Shown piece by piece: positions 1 to 11,296 of a stretch of DNA of 64,000 nt (positions are counted from its first letter, which is position 1; each line of letters begins with the position of its first letter). The stretch is from Lichtheimia corymbifera B2541 (taxonomy: Eukaryota; Mucoromycota; Mucoromycetes; Mucorales; Lichtheimiaceae). The translations under genes were made by a program, and so were the position numbers. The stretch covers positions 1 through 64,000 of the forward strand of contig JNEU01001003.1 of assembly GCA_000697475.1 (NCBI GenBank), given 5' to 3'. The notes beneath the pieces were generated by a model, which saw nothing but the letters and a program-made list of their open reading frames with translations, searched no databases and had not been told where the DNA came from.

Positions 1-165
1 GGTCTGGGATGGCAAAAATAAATTTCTGACATTTCGGCTCGGCTACCGACAACGACGACGATTGCTTTGATACCATCATATCAATTCCCCCATCTTTTCT
101 CTCTTTTGACAACTCCTCGTCCTCCTACGCTCTCCTACATTCATCACGTTTATACACCTTGTTGC

Positions 166-606
166 ATGTCATTGCTGCAAACGACGTCCATAAAATCACC
201 GTCCTTTGCGGTATACGATACACCACAATCACAACCTGTACCCCTTACTGCTGTTGCTGCTGCTGCTACGACCACAGTCCTTACATCCAATACTGCTACA
301 ACTACCACACACGCATCACCCTATATCCATCAAAGTCATCATCATCATTACGATCAGCAACAACAACCAGAACAATGCCATCAACAGCAACAAACAAATG
401 CCGATAAAAGCAACAACAGCAATCAACCTACAACAGCATCAGCACCAGTATCACGATGGCTACCTGATTCATCCACATTTCATCTTGCATCATACATGCC
501 TACTTCAAAGACACGGCCTGTTCACCTTGTTGCTCAGAATTATTGTCTCCAACACAAAAGTTATTATGCCTTCAGTTGGTGCCCTTCTTGTGGTACCATT
601 TTTTAA
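166..606 (+). CDS. Hypothetical low-complexity protein
   Basis: An open frame of 146 codons from the ATG at 166, after a CT-rich leader typical of fungal 5' UTRs. The first two thirds are Ala/Thr, His and Gln/Asn-rich low complexity. The last ~45 residues are more ordinary and end with a C-P-S-C pair close to the C-terminus, which could bind metal. An AATAAA element lies about 170 nt after the stop, as expected for a short 3' UTR. I do not recognise the protein. The frame could also be one exon of a gene starting left of the window, or a chance open frame in CA-rich DNA: a second frame (206-667) is also long and open. Confidence is modest. Confidence 0.4.
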   Translation: MSLLQTTSIKSPSFAVYDTPQSQPVPLTAVAAAATTTVLTSNTATTTTHASPYIHQSHHHHYDQQQQPEQCHQQQQTNADKSNNSNQPTTASAPVSRWLPDSSTFHLASYMPTSKTRPVHLVAQNYCLQHKSYYAFSWCPSCGTIF

Positions 607-776
607 AAACAATTACCCTTTTCCTTTCTTTATCTCGCTCATCACACAATCACACGACATTTTCTAACAATCAACCTTCGCAACTATGAATCCCCCCCTT
701 TTTCATATCATGTATATATACGTCATTGTCTATCGTCCTCTCCTTGTTCCCCTTATGCTGTCTCAATCATGTTGTA

Positions 777-782
777 AATAAA
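777..782 (+). promoter_or_regulatory. Polyadenylation signal AATAAA
   Basis: A canonical AATAAA about 170 nt after the stop of the first open frame. It supports a + strand transcript ending here. Confidence 0.4.
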
Positions 783-903
783 AGCGATTTGTATGGCTGA
801 CTACGCATACCCAGAAATCAGTTTATTGTCAAGGGAAACGGTACCTTTCAAGGAATAACTATTAACCAGGGGGTGGGTGCAATGCAAAAATAGGTGTCAG
901 AAA

Positions 904-924
904 ATGAAGCCCGGCACCTCCTAG
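904..924 (+). other. Six-codon upstream ORF
   Basis: ATG at 904 opens a frame of six codons ending in TAG at 922-924. That is 24 nt before the ATG of the cytochrome b5 reductase gene. If the transcript starts upstream of it, scanning ribosomes would meet it first, so it may lower translation of the main frame. Only transcript 5' ends can show whether it is in the mRNA. Confidence 0.4.
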
Positions 925-948
925 TTGTCAAATCTTGACCTTAAACAT

Positions 949-1933
949 ATGTGGTGGTCTCGGCCTATTCGACGTAGCTTTTCCTCCACAGCATCGTGTC
1001 CAAAACAAACCCGGCAACGACGACCTCCATGGTATCTTGTTCTTGGCAGTGGTGCTGCAACAGTGTATCTTGGTTGCCGTGCATGGCAGTGGCATGTTGA
1101 AAACGACAAACGATTGACTCCCGAGCGATACGTTGGCCTTGATCTGGTTGATCGTCAACAGCTGAACCACAATGCTTTCCGTTTACGACTCGCCACCGAT
1201 CGTCAACAGCATGAGGCGTTCCCAGTATTATCATGCTTATATGTCAAGGACGACAGCGTTCAGGTCATGCGTGCTTATACACCCATCAATGACCCTTTCA
1301 AGGATGGCCATGTGGACTTGCTTGTCAAGCGATACGAACAAGGTTCTATCTCACGTATGTTGTCAAGGACGCCTGTGGGTGACAAGGTGTATGTACGCGG
1401 ACCCATGCTTGAATATGATTATCAGCCGAATAGCAAGGATGAGATTGGCATGGTAAGACAACACTCACTATTCATGAAGGGAGGTGGATCACTCATATGT
1501 ACACACGCACACACCTACCTTATAGATTGCAGGCGGTACTGGTATCACACCTATGTATCAACTTATTCGACGTGTGCTTGAGGATCCTGAGGATAAGACG
1601 AAACGGTTGTGGCTCATTTATTGCAACAAGACACAAGAGGATATTCTATTAAAGAAGGAATTGGATGCTCTACAAGCACAACATCGTGATCGACTCGAGA
1701 TTCTTTACGTATTGGAACAGCCACCCAATGATCAATGGGAGAAAGGATATGTCACTCAAGATAGGGTCCAACGCATGCTCAAATTTGACAACCGCTTCAT
1801 CTTCGTATGTGGTCCGGATGGAATGCTTGCTCATGTTTCGGGTCAACGTGCACGCGACTTTTCTCAAGGTCCTGTCACTGGCATATTGGGTCGTATGGGA
1901 TTCAAGTCAAACGAGGTCTGGAAATTAGAATAG
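949..1933 (+). CDS. MCR1: NADH-cytochrome b5 reductase, mitochondrial MCR1-like
   Basis: Exons 949-1452 and 1526-1933, 303 aa. The FAD enzyme moves electrons from NADH to cytochrome b5, for sterol and fatty-acid metabolism and antioxidant recycling. The N-terminus is Arg/Ser-rich without acids, like a mitochondrial presequence, and is followed by a hydrophobic segment at about residues 28-44, as in outer-membrane/intermembrane-space Mcr1. The FAD motif RAYTPI is at about 108-113, the nucleotide motif GGTGITPM starts at about 171 and CGPDGM at about 263. Length matches the family (~300 aa). The 73-nt intron sits directly before the NADH motif. ATG 949 is the first in-frame ATG; the frame is open upstream without one. 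A microsomal Cbr1-type reductase is the alternative, but the N-terminus favours the mitochondrial form. Confidence 0.93.
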
Positions 1934-2893
1934 AAATCATACCAACAACATCTAGTAGTAGTAATACTTAGACTTGTCATTTTGCAAATTCCGAATACAT
2001 GGATAATATCATCGACTTGTTCGTTTTGTTGCATGCCATGTGCGATTTGGGTTGTACAGATGCTATCCGATTACATGATCCAAGGCTATGCTTTGTAATA
2101 CATTTCCCAGGAACAGCCATGTCAGGAACGATGAAAAGCCGCGTTGTCGGTTGACAGATGATACGTATACAATAAGACCTCACTGGCTAAAAGTAGGCAG
2201 GTATTGTGAGTGTGTATATCTGAGTATGACTGGGGATGATGCGTGTGTACACTATCGGAAAATCACCCCGTCTACGGCATTGATTGGATCAACGAATGGG
2301 TAATACAATGAGATAAAGAGATATTTTCTCAAGATATCCTGTGAGAAAGCGATGGATGAAGGACCTCCGGTATCAGCATCATTATCAGCCTGCTGTTGTG
2401 GGTAGTGAAAGTCGTCTTGGTCTAGTGCCAGTGTATTCGTAGATGCCAGGTGCTGTTATTGTTCTTCCATTAATAACCATCTTCCAAAAAGGAGAAGCAG
2501 ACACTTGCAATGTGTATCCACTTGTTAGGGTCTTGCATTATGCACGGATGCGGAATAATATGTGATATAGCGTGTGAACAAGATCTGTAATGATTTAACT
2601 CCTCAAAGGACGGATCAAAGAACACGGCGCCACTCTTCATGCTATGAAATTTGGTAATGCTAAGAGATAATGGCATAGGTAGATGGCAGATGGTTGCTAT
2701 GCTATAGTCATGCTTTGTCGAAGGAATCATACACTTTCAGAAGCGAGGTGGTAAAAGAAACAAGCCAGTCATCGGAGAGCAAATGCATAAGTCTGTGCAA
2801 GGTTTTAATCTAGCTGAAAGGTTTAAATACCGAGCAAACGTATCTTGCATTGTTTGCTGAATTTCCTTTACTTACGGATACAACAACACCACC
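1934..2893. other. Intergenic, possible minus-strand exon fragment
   Basis: About 960 bases between two + strand genes. The last part should be the esterase promoter, with an AT-rich TTTAAATA about 70 nt before its ATG. On the minus strand, roughly 2450 down to 2261, a frame of about 60 codons is open with plausible codon choice and follows an AG that could be an acceptor. I could not link it to a start or a family, so I do not call a gene. Confidence 0.4.
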
Positions 2894-4056
2894 ATGGCTC
2901 CACAAAAAGTCCCTATGCAACCTGCTTACGCTGCTGCCTATGAGGCCAGTGTCGCTCAAAAAATGCTCCAAAAGCACATGGATATCAAGCAAGTGCGAGA
3001 AAAGTATGATGAAGAAGGAAGAAAGGGAGCTACTGGATTACCGCCCATTGTCGAAGAATTCAAGGTGATCGAATACAATGGTCGCTCAGTACCTACTTAT
3101 TTCTACCGACCACCTGGAACCGAGAAAGAACCAATCCCTGTGGTCGTTTACTAGTATGTGTGATTTATATGGTATGCATTGGATGATGTGGATAGCTAAT
3201 AATGACTCCTTCACAGCCATGGTGGCGGTCATACTTTCGGATCTCGACACTCACATACCCAAATCATCAATCATGTAAGTAAAGCGTGAGTGCAAGTGGA
3301 AGGGAAGAATGCGATACTAATGTTGATATTTATTTAAAACAGCTTGCCTTACAATGCAATGTGGCAGTTGTCTTTCCCGAATACAAGCTTGCACCCGAAT
3401 ACAAGTTCCCTAATGCACACGAGGATTGTTTTGCAACATTGTTGTATGTGTTGGAGCAAGGTAGTAAGGAGCATTGCTTGGATACCAACAAGCTTGCTGT
3501 CGCTGGTGACAGTGCTGGTGGCAATTTGTCGGCATCCATGTGCTACTGGGCCAAAGAACGTGGATTACCAGCGGATGCCATCAAGACACAAGTGCTTATC
3601 TATCCTTCCCTTGCACCCATCCCATTTGAATTCCCTTCAAGAGACGAATTTGGCGATGGTGATTATCCCAATGCTCGTGCAGACTTTTTGTTTTATCGCA
3701 CGTCTTATTTTGGACAAGAACAGCCCAAGCTTGGTTATCCCTTTTTGCAGACGGTTGAAGATATGAAGGGTCTCCCACCCGCTTTGGTACTTAGTGCCGA
3801 AGCTGACTTTTTGCGTGATGAAGCTGAAGAACATGCTCGTAAGCTGGTTGCTGCGGGTGTTCCAACATCGTGTTTCCGAGTTCTTGGTGCCGGTAAGGAA
3901 TCGTGAAATGTATAAAAAGTGAGGATCCTTTGCTAATTTTGCTATATGACTCTAGTTCATGGATACATCACTTGTCTGCCAGAAGTTCCAAGCTACAAGC
4001 AATCGCTTTCTCTTATCAAATTCCAATTGCAGGATACCTTTAGCAAATTAAAGTAG
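2894..4056 (+). CDS. Alpha/beta hydrolase, HSL-type esterase/lipase
   Basis: Exons 2894-3153, 3217-3274, 3343-3892 and 3956-4056, 322 aa. A cytosolic carboxylesterase of the hormone-sensitive-lipase (family IV, Abhydrolase_3) group, cleaving short to medium acyl esters. The oxyanion-hole motif HGGG is at about 88-91, split from the preceding Tyr by intron 1. The nucleophile lies in GDSAGG (Ser ~163). The acid is in AEADFLRDE (Asp ~261). The catalytic His is in VHGY (~291), encoded only by the last exon, so a model stopping at the in-frame TGA at 3904 would lose it. Intron 2 carries a perfect TACTAAT branch site. No signal peptide. The natural substrate cannot be read from the sequence. Confidence 0.92.
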
Positions 4057-4452
4057 AAGATGCCATCATTTAATAATATATACATGTCTCTTACAAAAAG
4101 GTTTATCAATGCTTGTGTGATGGGGCTAATGATAACAGGTGGATTGATGGGTATTTCCAGGTACTTTGTTTGTGTGCCTTAGCTGCGTCTCACTTGACAT
4201 ATTTGGCATTCTATCTCCATATCCGACCTTGTCTTTTTTTCACTTTTTTACCTTTCGTTCTTTTTCCCCTACGTTTCCCTCCTTTTTGCGCCACTACAGC
4301 ATTTCCAGTACATTGGCCAGCAAAGATAAAAGGTGACGACCGTTGGCATGGAAGGATGACAGAAGCATATGGGCCAGACTGTTAATCGACGTTAGTTTGG
4401 CCGATCGGAAGCAGCTTTTACAACGAGGAAAAGGATTCAACTCACCAGCATC
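4057..4452. other. Intergenic
   Basis: 396 bases: the esterase 3' UTR (AT-rich, TAATAATATATA just after the stop) and a T/C-rich promoter of the carboxypeptidase gene. I see no gene or repeat. Confidence 0.6.
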
Positions 4453-7298
4453 ATGTGGAAACGTGCACTTTTCGCTTTGGCTAGTGCCGTTACTCTTGTA
4501 TCAGCACAAAAAGGTACGAGAAGCAAGCATATACGAACGTATCGTGTAGAGATCGTTAACGCATACATACATCCACAGCGGAAGACTACAAGGTTACCCA
4601 CCTCCCAGGTATCGATTCCGCCGACTTGACGTTATCACAATATGCAGGGTAAAGTTATCCTTATATTTGCACCTGACATTGATGTATATTGACAAACGAA
4701 TACAATAGACACATTGAACTAGACCCAAGAACACACGGCAACATGTTTTTTTGGATGATTGAACAAACACATGAGACGAACCCTGAGAAATTGGTATGAA
4801 TGAGTAGTGTGTATATGGTCAGGAAAGTCATTTAATGTGTATATGGATAGATTATTTGGCTTAATGGAGGACCTGGTTGCTCTAGCATGGATGGTCTCTT
4901 TTTGGAAAATGGCCCCTATCGAGTCAACCCCGACATGTCACTCAATATTACTGCGGGTGGATGGCAAGATCATGCTACCATTGTATTCTGTAAGTCTTCA
5001 ACAGAATGGAGGATGAGGATGAGGATAAAATGACTTACAACAAGGTTATCACTAGTGGATCAACCTGTGGGGACTGGTCTCAGCTTCGTGGATTCGGATG
5101 GTTACATGAAAAATATGAAAGAGGTAGGTATACGACGGCATCCGGTTTCGGGAAAACTATGTAACTCGCTCACACAAATGTTTTTGCATTCAAGGTCACC
5201 GATGACTTTGCCTTGTTCCTTGACAAGTTCTTTGAGCTGTTCCCCAATCTTCAACAACGTGATGTAAGTTGTCATTCATGCGCATATCATCGATTTACTT
5301 ATATGGAATGCAGCTGTACCTTGCAGGTGAAAGCTTCGCTGGTACCTATATCCCCTACTTTGCAAAGCGTATGCTGGAGCTTAACAACAAAGGCGATCGG
5401 AATGTAAGCGAAACATGTGTGTGTATCCATGAAGATGGCAAAGGGTAACACCTAAGCATGTCCATAGTTTAATCTTCAAGGCATTGCCATTGGTAACGGC
5501 TGGATTGCTCCCAGGCATCAGGCAAGTTGTTCTTTGAGTGACTCAAAAGGTGATGGGTTGTATAACTAACAATGGATAATATAGTATGAAGCGTACTATG
5601 ATTTTGCCGTAGCAAAGAATTTGATCCCTGAGCGTCGAAAGGTATATATTTGTGTAAGGCGTTGTCATCCCGCAAGTCGCTGAACGAGGTGATTTTTAGA
5701 AATTGGCCGAATCGACGATTGCAAAGTGCCGTGAAAACTTGGCAAAGAAGGAATCTATCAGCATTGGCCAGTGCGAAGATGTGCTCGATGTCATCATGCA
5801 GGGGACCGTTTATGAGTGAGTAGAATGTGTGGGTTTATAGCTATGGCAACTAATGTATACACACATTTTAGGGAGGACAATGTCAAATACTGCATCAACG
5901 AATACGATATCCGGATAACTGATGAACTCTACAGCGAGGGATGTGGCATGGCATGGCCTCACGAATTGGATCAAGTGACAACATATTTACGCGTACGTTT
6001 CGAGAGAGAATACAGCGCCGATTTATGCATGATACTTATCCTCATACCTAGACTGACGAATTGGTTGCTGCTGTTCATGCACAAGAAAAGAACGGAGGTT
6101 GGAACGAGTGCACAGGACGTGTTTCTTCACATCTGGATACCTCTTCGGATGAACCAGCATACAATGTAAGCTTTTATTGGAGTAAATGTGGACATTTAAC
6201 TAAGGCGTGATATGTATAGCTCCTTCCTGAGATCCTTAAAGAAACGCGTGTGCTCCTTTTTAGCGGTGACCAAGATTTGATCTGCAATGTTTATGGCACA
6301 CAGTACCTGATTGGCAATATGACATGGAACGGTGAGACAGGTTTTCAGGTAAGGGACGATATGATGATGGTTATGTTGCAATTGGATGCTGATTATGTGA
6401 ATCACAGGCTGAGACTGTCGACTGGTATATCGATGACAAGATCGTTGGTTCCTACACCGAAGACCGAAATCTGACGTTTGCAATTGTGATGAATGGATCC
6501 CATATGCTGCCATATGACAAGCCGTTTGAATCTTTGGATATGATCAATCGTTTCATGGGTGTTGGTGACAACAAGGTGAATGGAAAAATCAGCCGTTTGG
6601 GTGACGGATCAGTTGAAGCCGGTGGTGAACCACAAAACCCTGATGGATCAGCGGAATCAGTTACTGACGACGAGGGCACGGATTGGTCACAATACTATAG
6701 CTGGTAAGAGAGAGAGACAAAGAGGGATCCATTATCTAGAGAGGGACTTATTGTTTGCCATTTTGTTTCAGGGGTACATCTGCTCTTATTGTGGTCATTC
6801 TCTTTGCTGCCATTGCAGGCTATTGCTGGTACAAATCCAGAAAACAAGCTCGGGAAGGATATGCTCGGCCATCTTCGACAACACGTGATGGTGAGCCAAT
6901 GGGTGGTGGATTCCTCGGCTTGTTTGCCAAAGGCAAGCGATCCAATCGCCCCAAGCTTCGATTGGATGATCAAGATGATACAAATGAGCTGTAAGTACAT
7001 ATACCAGCGATGATGATGATCACATCTCTTATGTGTGCAAATCAGGGACGAGCTTGTGATTGAGACACCCACGCTATTTGCGGCTGAGGAATATTCCGAT
7101 GACGACCATCATCGCCGATCCGGGGAAAATGCTGCAGCCAAATCAAGCAAAAAGGATACACCAACCACTCGATTTGCCATTGCAGAAGAAGGAGAATCCG
7201 ATGACGATTTTGAGGATTTCGCAGATTGGGATGATGGTGATAATAGCACGCTTATCGAGTCAAAGAAACCAAGCAAGAGCAATCTCAAAAAGGATTAA
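4453..7298 (+). CDS. KEX1: Kex1-type serine carboxypeptidase D
   Basis: Sixteen exons: 4453-4513, 4579-4648, 4709-4793, 4851-4989, 5056-5123, 5195-5263, 5314-5403, 5468-5521, 5585-5641, 5700-5815, 5872-5992, 6052-6165, 6220-6348, 6408-6703, 6772-6990, 7046-7298; 646 aa. A Golgi membrane peptidase that trims C-terminal Lys/Arg from proproteins after Kex2. A signal peptide ends near residue 19. Conserved GGPGCSS is at about 78-84. The catalytic triad is Ser ~171 (GESFAG), Asp ~367 (SGDQD) and His ~423 (NGSHMLP). A single membrane span lies at about 493-511, followed by a basic then strongly acidic cytosolic tail, as in Kex1. The intron at 5522 starts with GC (GCAAGT); reading through gives a stop after six codons and no GT donor rescues it. 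All other introns are GT-AG. Confidence 0.95.
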
Positions 7299-7735
7299 CT
7301 TTAAAAAAAGCATTATTTATTGTTGTCATCCACTCACATAGACCTTTTCTAATCAATATATCAAAGATAAAACTGTGTATACGGAATCTATCGGGGCATC
7401 TGTGGGACTTGAGGACATCAAGTGAATTGCGGTAGCAAACGGATGGATTCATGCATGGAAAATCTATCACCCAAGACACTCTTTATTACTCTTTTTACCC
7501 CTCTCTTTGTGATCATTGAAATATCCACGATCTTCATATATAGAAACCTATAGCTATCTATTCACGTTTTCCAGCTGTATTATTTATATATAAAAGCAAC
7601 ATGACTTATTGTCGGGAAAATGAACAGCGATACGGTAAATAGATGTGGGTTCAGATGCCGGGTGTGGGAGTGCATGATATGGTTGATACGGCGATCCAAG
7701 ATAATCAATTTAGGTTTTTCCCGTTGCCACCCATC
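7299..7735. other. Intergenic
   Basis: 437 bases with the Kex1 3' UTR and the next promoter. TATATATAAAAG near 7588 is a possible TATA box. No gene seen. Confidence 0.5.
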
Positions 7736-9065
7736 ATGCACATGTCCTGGCGATCCCTTTTACGTTCTCATTCACTGAAACAATGTCGAGCATTTACAAC
7801 AATGCGAGCTCCCGATGTCGAGGTGGACAACCTGATCGTTGGTGCCGGTGTAGTGGGCCTCGCTCTTGGAGAGAGACTTACACGCGAGAGAACAAGTGAG
7901 ACGACTATTGTGATCGACAAGAATAAACGATATGGTGAAGAGACCAGGTAAATACTATCTTTATGCTTTCAAAAGGATCATTTAGCTAATGATCTATGTT
8001 TACGTATAGTGCACGCAACAGCGAGGTGATCCACGCTGGCATCTATTATCCACCAGATAGCCTCAAGACACGATTGTGTATCCAGGGCAACCGAGAATTG
8101 TACAAGATGCTCGGCCGAGCACAACTTCCACACAACAAGATTGGAAAATTGGTCGTTGCTCAATCGCCTGAACAGAGTGAATACCTCGAGAACCTCCACC
8201 GCAAGGCGAGCAATTTGGGTGTCGAGACACAATTGTTGACAGGAGATCAGGTGATGCAAATGGAGCCACACGTCAATGCTTATGCAGGATTATTATCGCC
8301 ATCGACTGGCATCATCGATTCTCATGCATACATGGATTACTTGCAACAACAAATCATTGAAAATGGAGGCGACGTGGGTCTAGATATGGCAGTAACCAGC
8401 ATTCAATCTGCGGATGATAAGGGATATCTACTACGTGTTACATCTTCCTCTTCCAACGAGGAAACTGTGGTGCTGGCACGCCGTGTATTTAATGCAGCCG
8501 GCTTGCATGCTGACAAGGTCTCCAACATGCTGATTCCCGATCGATACAAATTGTACTATGCTCGTGGATGCTATTATTCATACACTGGACCAATCCGCGT
8601 CAACCATCTCATTTATCCATGCCCAGCCAAAAATCTTGCCGGCCTTGGTACTCACTTGACAGTTGATATGGCCGGAAAAATCAAGTTTGGTCCTGATGTT
8701 GCCTATGTCGACAGCCCTTACGATTATAATGTCCCAGACGACGAGGACCAGAAACGTGTCTTTGTCGATGCCGTACAAAGTTTTATGCCAGCCATTACTT
8801 ATGACAAGCTCCACCCTGACTATTCTGGAATCAGGTAATATATGACGACACAAAAACATGATGCGGTAGGATTGGTGTTTTGACATATGTATATATATCT
8901 AGACCCAAACTGGCAGGTCCAGGTGAACCCTTTAGAGACTTTGAGATACGTGAAGAGAAGGAACATGGCCATCACAACTTTTTCACTCTCATAGGCATTG
9001 AGAGCCCTGGCTTAACATCTAGTCTTGCAATTGCTGATTACGTTTGTAATATGATTCAGAAATAA
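7736..9065 (+). CDS. L2HGDH: L-2-hydroxyglutarate dehydrogenase (FAD), mitochondrial
   Basis: Exons 7736-7947, 8010-8834 and 8903-9065, 399 aa. A DAO-superfamily flavoenzyme that oxidises L-2-hydroxyglutarate, a side product of malate dehydrogenase, to 2-oxoglutarate (metabolite repair). The first ~22 residues are basic and Ser-rich, a likely mitochondrial presequence. The dinucleotide motif GAGVVG is at about 36-41. The family block NSEVIHAGIYYPPDSLK follows intron 1, and the C-terminal block GIESPGLTSSLAIADYV matches the human enzyme closely. The nearest Met (MHM, 7736) gives the targeting peptide. Shorter than human L2HGDH (463 aa), mainly at the N-terminus. Budding yeast has no close copy, so this points to a more complete metabolite-repair set. 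Confidence 0.93.
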
Positions 9066-9434
9066 ATAGAATGCATGTAGCTATATATTTGGTTGGATAC
9101 AAATTGCGTGTTTATGTTACGTGTGTTTAAATCATGTTGAATAACCATTAGGGATATATGGGACAGAATCTTTTCGTAATGAATATATGTAACAGAACCT
9201 GAGCTAGGCATGCGGGGATAATGGTCGAAGGTCAATCCTCTTTAAAATACCGAAATCTTTTGCCACCCAAATTAGTCATACCACAGTTCCCATATAAAAT
9301 AGACATACCTACCATTATATTTTGTACATGTTCCGCTGCATAAAGATATCAATAAAGCTATACTATCGACGCGTTTTTTGACAATTGCAAAAGGAAATTT
9401 TGTTGTATATCATGGATATTGTGTTTTCAACAAC
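9066..9434. other. Intergenic, left flank of LTR
   Basis: 369 AT-rich bases with no open frame worth naming. It ends with CAAC, the left copy of the target-site duplication of the LTR. Confidence 0.5.
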
Positions 9435-9906
9435 TGTCAGTACAATTGAAGCCAACAACGCTGTGAGCTGCCGTTTGAAGCCTGAAATTTCTGGTCGGCG
9501 GTCCCCAAGTCACTCCCCAAATTCATTCCCAGTCGGCGGCCTCTAGTTCTTGACCCACTTGCTTCTATTTACTACGCCAAGACTGTTTAACTCTGCCACA
9601 CTTGTTCAACACATGTTCTACATAATCACACATGTTCTACATAGTCATTCATCACCACTTCAACACGTAGTTAATGCATTATGCAAATAGTAGTTTAGTA
9701 TAAATATCAGTGCAGTACTATAGCAATAAACCAATCTCTCTTTCACCTCTTTTTTATTCTTTTTATCTTTCTGATCGCTATTCGATAACCGAGCTTCCTC
9801 AACCACAGTTCTTTATTTCGGCATTAGTTTGAAGGCATCTTTGACTACTTTTACATCGATTCTATTTTTGGCAAGCCCTGAGATAACTAGGAAATAAGGA
9901 CTGACA
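9435..9906 (+). mobile_element. Solo LTR of an LTR retrotransposon
   Basis: 472 bp starting TGTCAGT and ending ACTGACA, a perfect 7-bp terminal inverted repeat with the TG...CA ends of LTRs. CAAC directly precedes it (9431-9434) and directly follows it (9907-9910), a 4-bp target-site duplication (5 bp, ACAAC, if the terminal A is shared). Inside, TATAAATA (9699-9706) is followed 20 nt later by AATAAA (9725-9730) and a C/T-rich stretch, the usual U3-R-U5 order on the + strand. A 19-bp near-repeat around ACACATGTTCTACAT occurs twice near 9610-9645. No gag-pol or second LTR adjoins, so this is a solo LTR left by recombination. The end is 11 bp from the tRNA gene. Confidence 0.85.
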
Positions 9907-9917
9907 CAACTGTATTG

Positions 9918-9992
9918 GCCCCTATGGCCCAATTGGACTAAGGCGCCGGTCTTCTAAACCGGCGATTCTGGGTTCGAGTCCCAGTAGGGGCT
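9918..9992 (+). tRNA. tRNA-Arg (anticodon TCT)
   Basis: 75 nt without intron. The acceptor stem GCCCCTA pairs fully with TAGGGGC. D stem GCC/GGC. Anticodon stem CCGGT/ACCGG encloses loop CTTCTAA, giving anticodon TCT, which reads AGA (Arg). The T arm CTGGG-TTCGAGT-CCCAG is perfect and includes the box B core GGTTCGAGTCC. A T4 run 25 nt after the 3' end serves as Pol III terminator. It looks intact despite the LTR just upstream. Confidence 0.96.
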
Positions 9993-10016
9993 GAGTATCA
10001 ATGACTTGTCGTTGAC

Positions 10017-10020
10017 TTTT
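10017..10020 (+). terminator. Pol III T-run terminator
   Basis: TTTT, 25 nt after the mature tRNA-Arg end. It is the first T4 run downstream. Confidence 0.6.
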
Positions 10021-10719
10021 GCGACTCGGGTCTTAAATTTTTGTTTTTGGTCACGTGACCGATTTGCGAACTTTTGTTGATGCTTTTCGTATACGCTTTT
10101 GCACCATGTAGTAGTATACAGGTACCTCACTCTATCGATTGGTTATACATTACATTATGAAAAGAGCAATGGCACAACGGATCAAAGCCAATACTGGAGC
10201 TTTTTATCAATATATCGTCCTCTCATATGCAACATTATTACAACGATATGCAGGTGTGTCAACTCAGCATAGACTGAGATGGACATATCATTCCTATAAA
10301 CTGGATGATGCGATGTTTACATGATAGCCATGATTGTATATGTGGTGAAGTATGACATCATTCACAAGAGGTATTTGATTGAGGGATACAACCAATTGGT
10401 TTAATGGGAAATACATACATCGATTTGGAAGGATTCTATGCTTTGAGTGTGTATTTTGCAAAGATGAATAGATAGAGCGTGTGGTGATGGGTTATATGCA
10501 TGGAACTGGATGATGCTGGTTGTGCATGGTTGACAGGTCACACAAAGGATGGTGGTTGTAGGCGTGCAAAAATACGATAATTGGATACACCAAGCATTCA
10601 GAATGTAGCATCAAGCATCAAGTCAAATTGACAATGGATACACTCTTTTTCTTCCATGCGTTGTATAGATCCAATTCCTTCCACTTCATGTGCCAAAACC
10701 TTATCCATATCCATAACAA
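10021..10719. other. Gene-free AT-rich stretch
   Basis: About 700 bases right of the tRNA. Frames are short, codon choice is poor and no splice chain can be built. I see nothing to name. Confidence 0.5.
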
Positions 10720-11225
10720 GTCGTATGTATTCAAACAAGTTGCTACGCGTAAATAAAGCTGCTTCTATACAATGGCTATCTGCTGTCCACATAAGAAAAG
10801 ACTGCAAGGCATGCTGCTGCAAGTAAAGAACGCTGTTTGAGATAATGGTGTAAAGGACACGCTATATAGCAACTGCTGCTATGTTAGGTTGTGGCAGAGG
10901 AGTGTGTTGTAATAGAGTGACATGGCTGTGAACGTTGTATGAGACAATGGAGTATAGACTTTGCTAATGGCGGCTACTGGAATGAATGCTGTTACGTTTG
11001 ATTGTGGTCGAGCATTGTACTAAGGAAGGTGGAGTGTCAAGAAACGCGTATGTTGTCGTGGGGTGTCCACGCCATGGAACTTGCTATTCAGTCAAAGACT
11101 TTCAGATCAAGCCATTCATAGCATTGACATGTTGGAGTGAACCAGGACAATCGTTCGCAGGTTGTAGCTGTACTTGAATGCATCAACGGTTGAGAATGGG
11201 AAGAAGAGGGAAATAAAGTGGGAAT
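10720..11225 (+). repeat. Dispersed repeat, copy A
   Basis: Aligns in direct orientation with 13635-13998. Two anchors are exact: a 23-nt block at 10748-10770 (copy B 13660-13682) and a 35-nt block at 10978-11012 (copy B 13766-13800). Between the anchors copy A is 124 nt longer. After the second anchor the copies stay alignable with scattered changes to about 11225. No coding potential or clear terminal structure. The copies lie 2.9 kb apart and may be the ends of a decayed element, or two members of a repeat family. Confidence 0.6.
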
Positions 11226-11296
11226 GGAAGAGGTGGAAATTAAATCTGTCAGGCAGTCAGACATATCCATATACACTGATATCAATGCATGATATT

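Noticed and set aside
206..667. Alternative long frame overlapping the first ORF
   Set aside because: Consists of His/Leu/Ile-rich low complexity from the same CA- and CT-rich DNA; the frame from 166 has a better end and context, though neither is certain.
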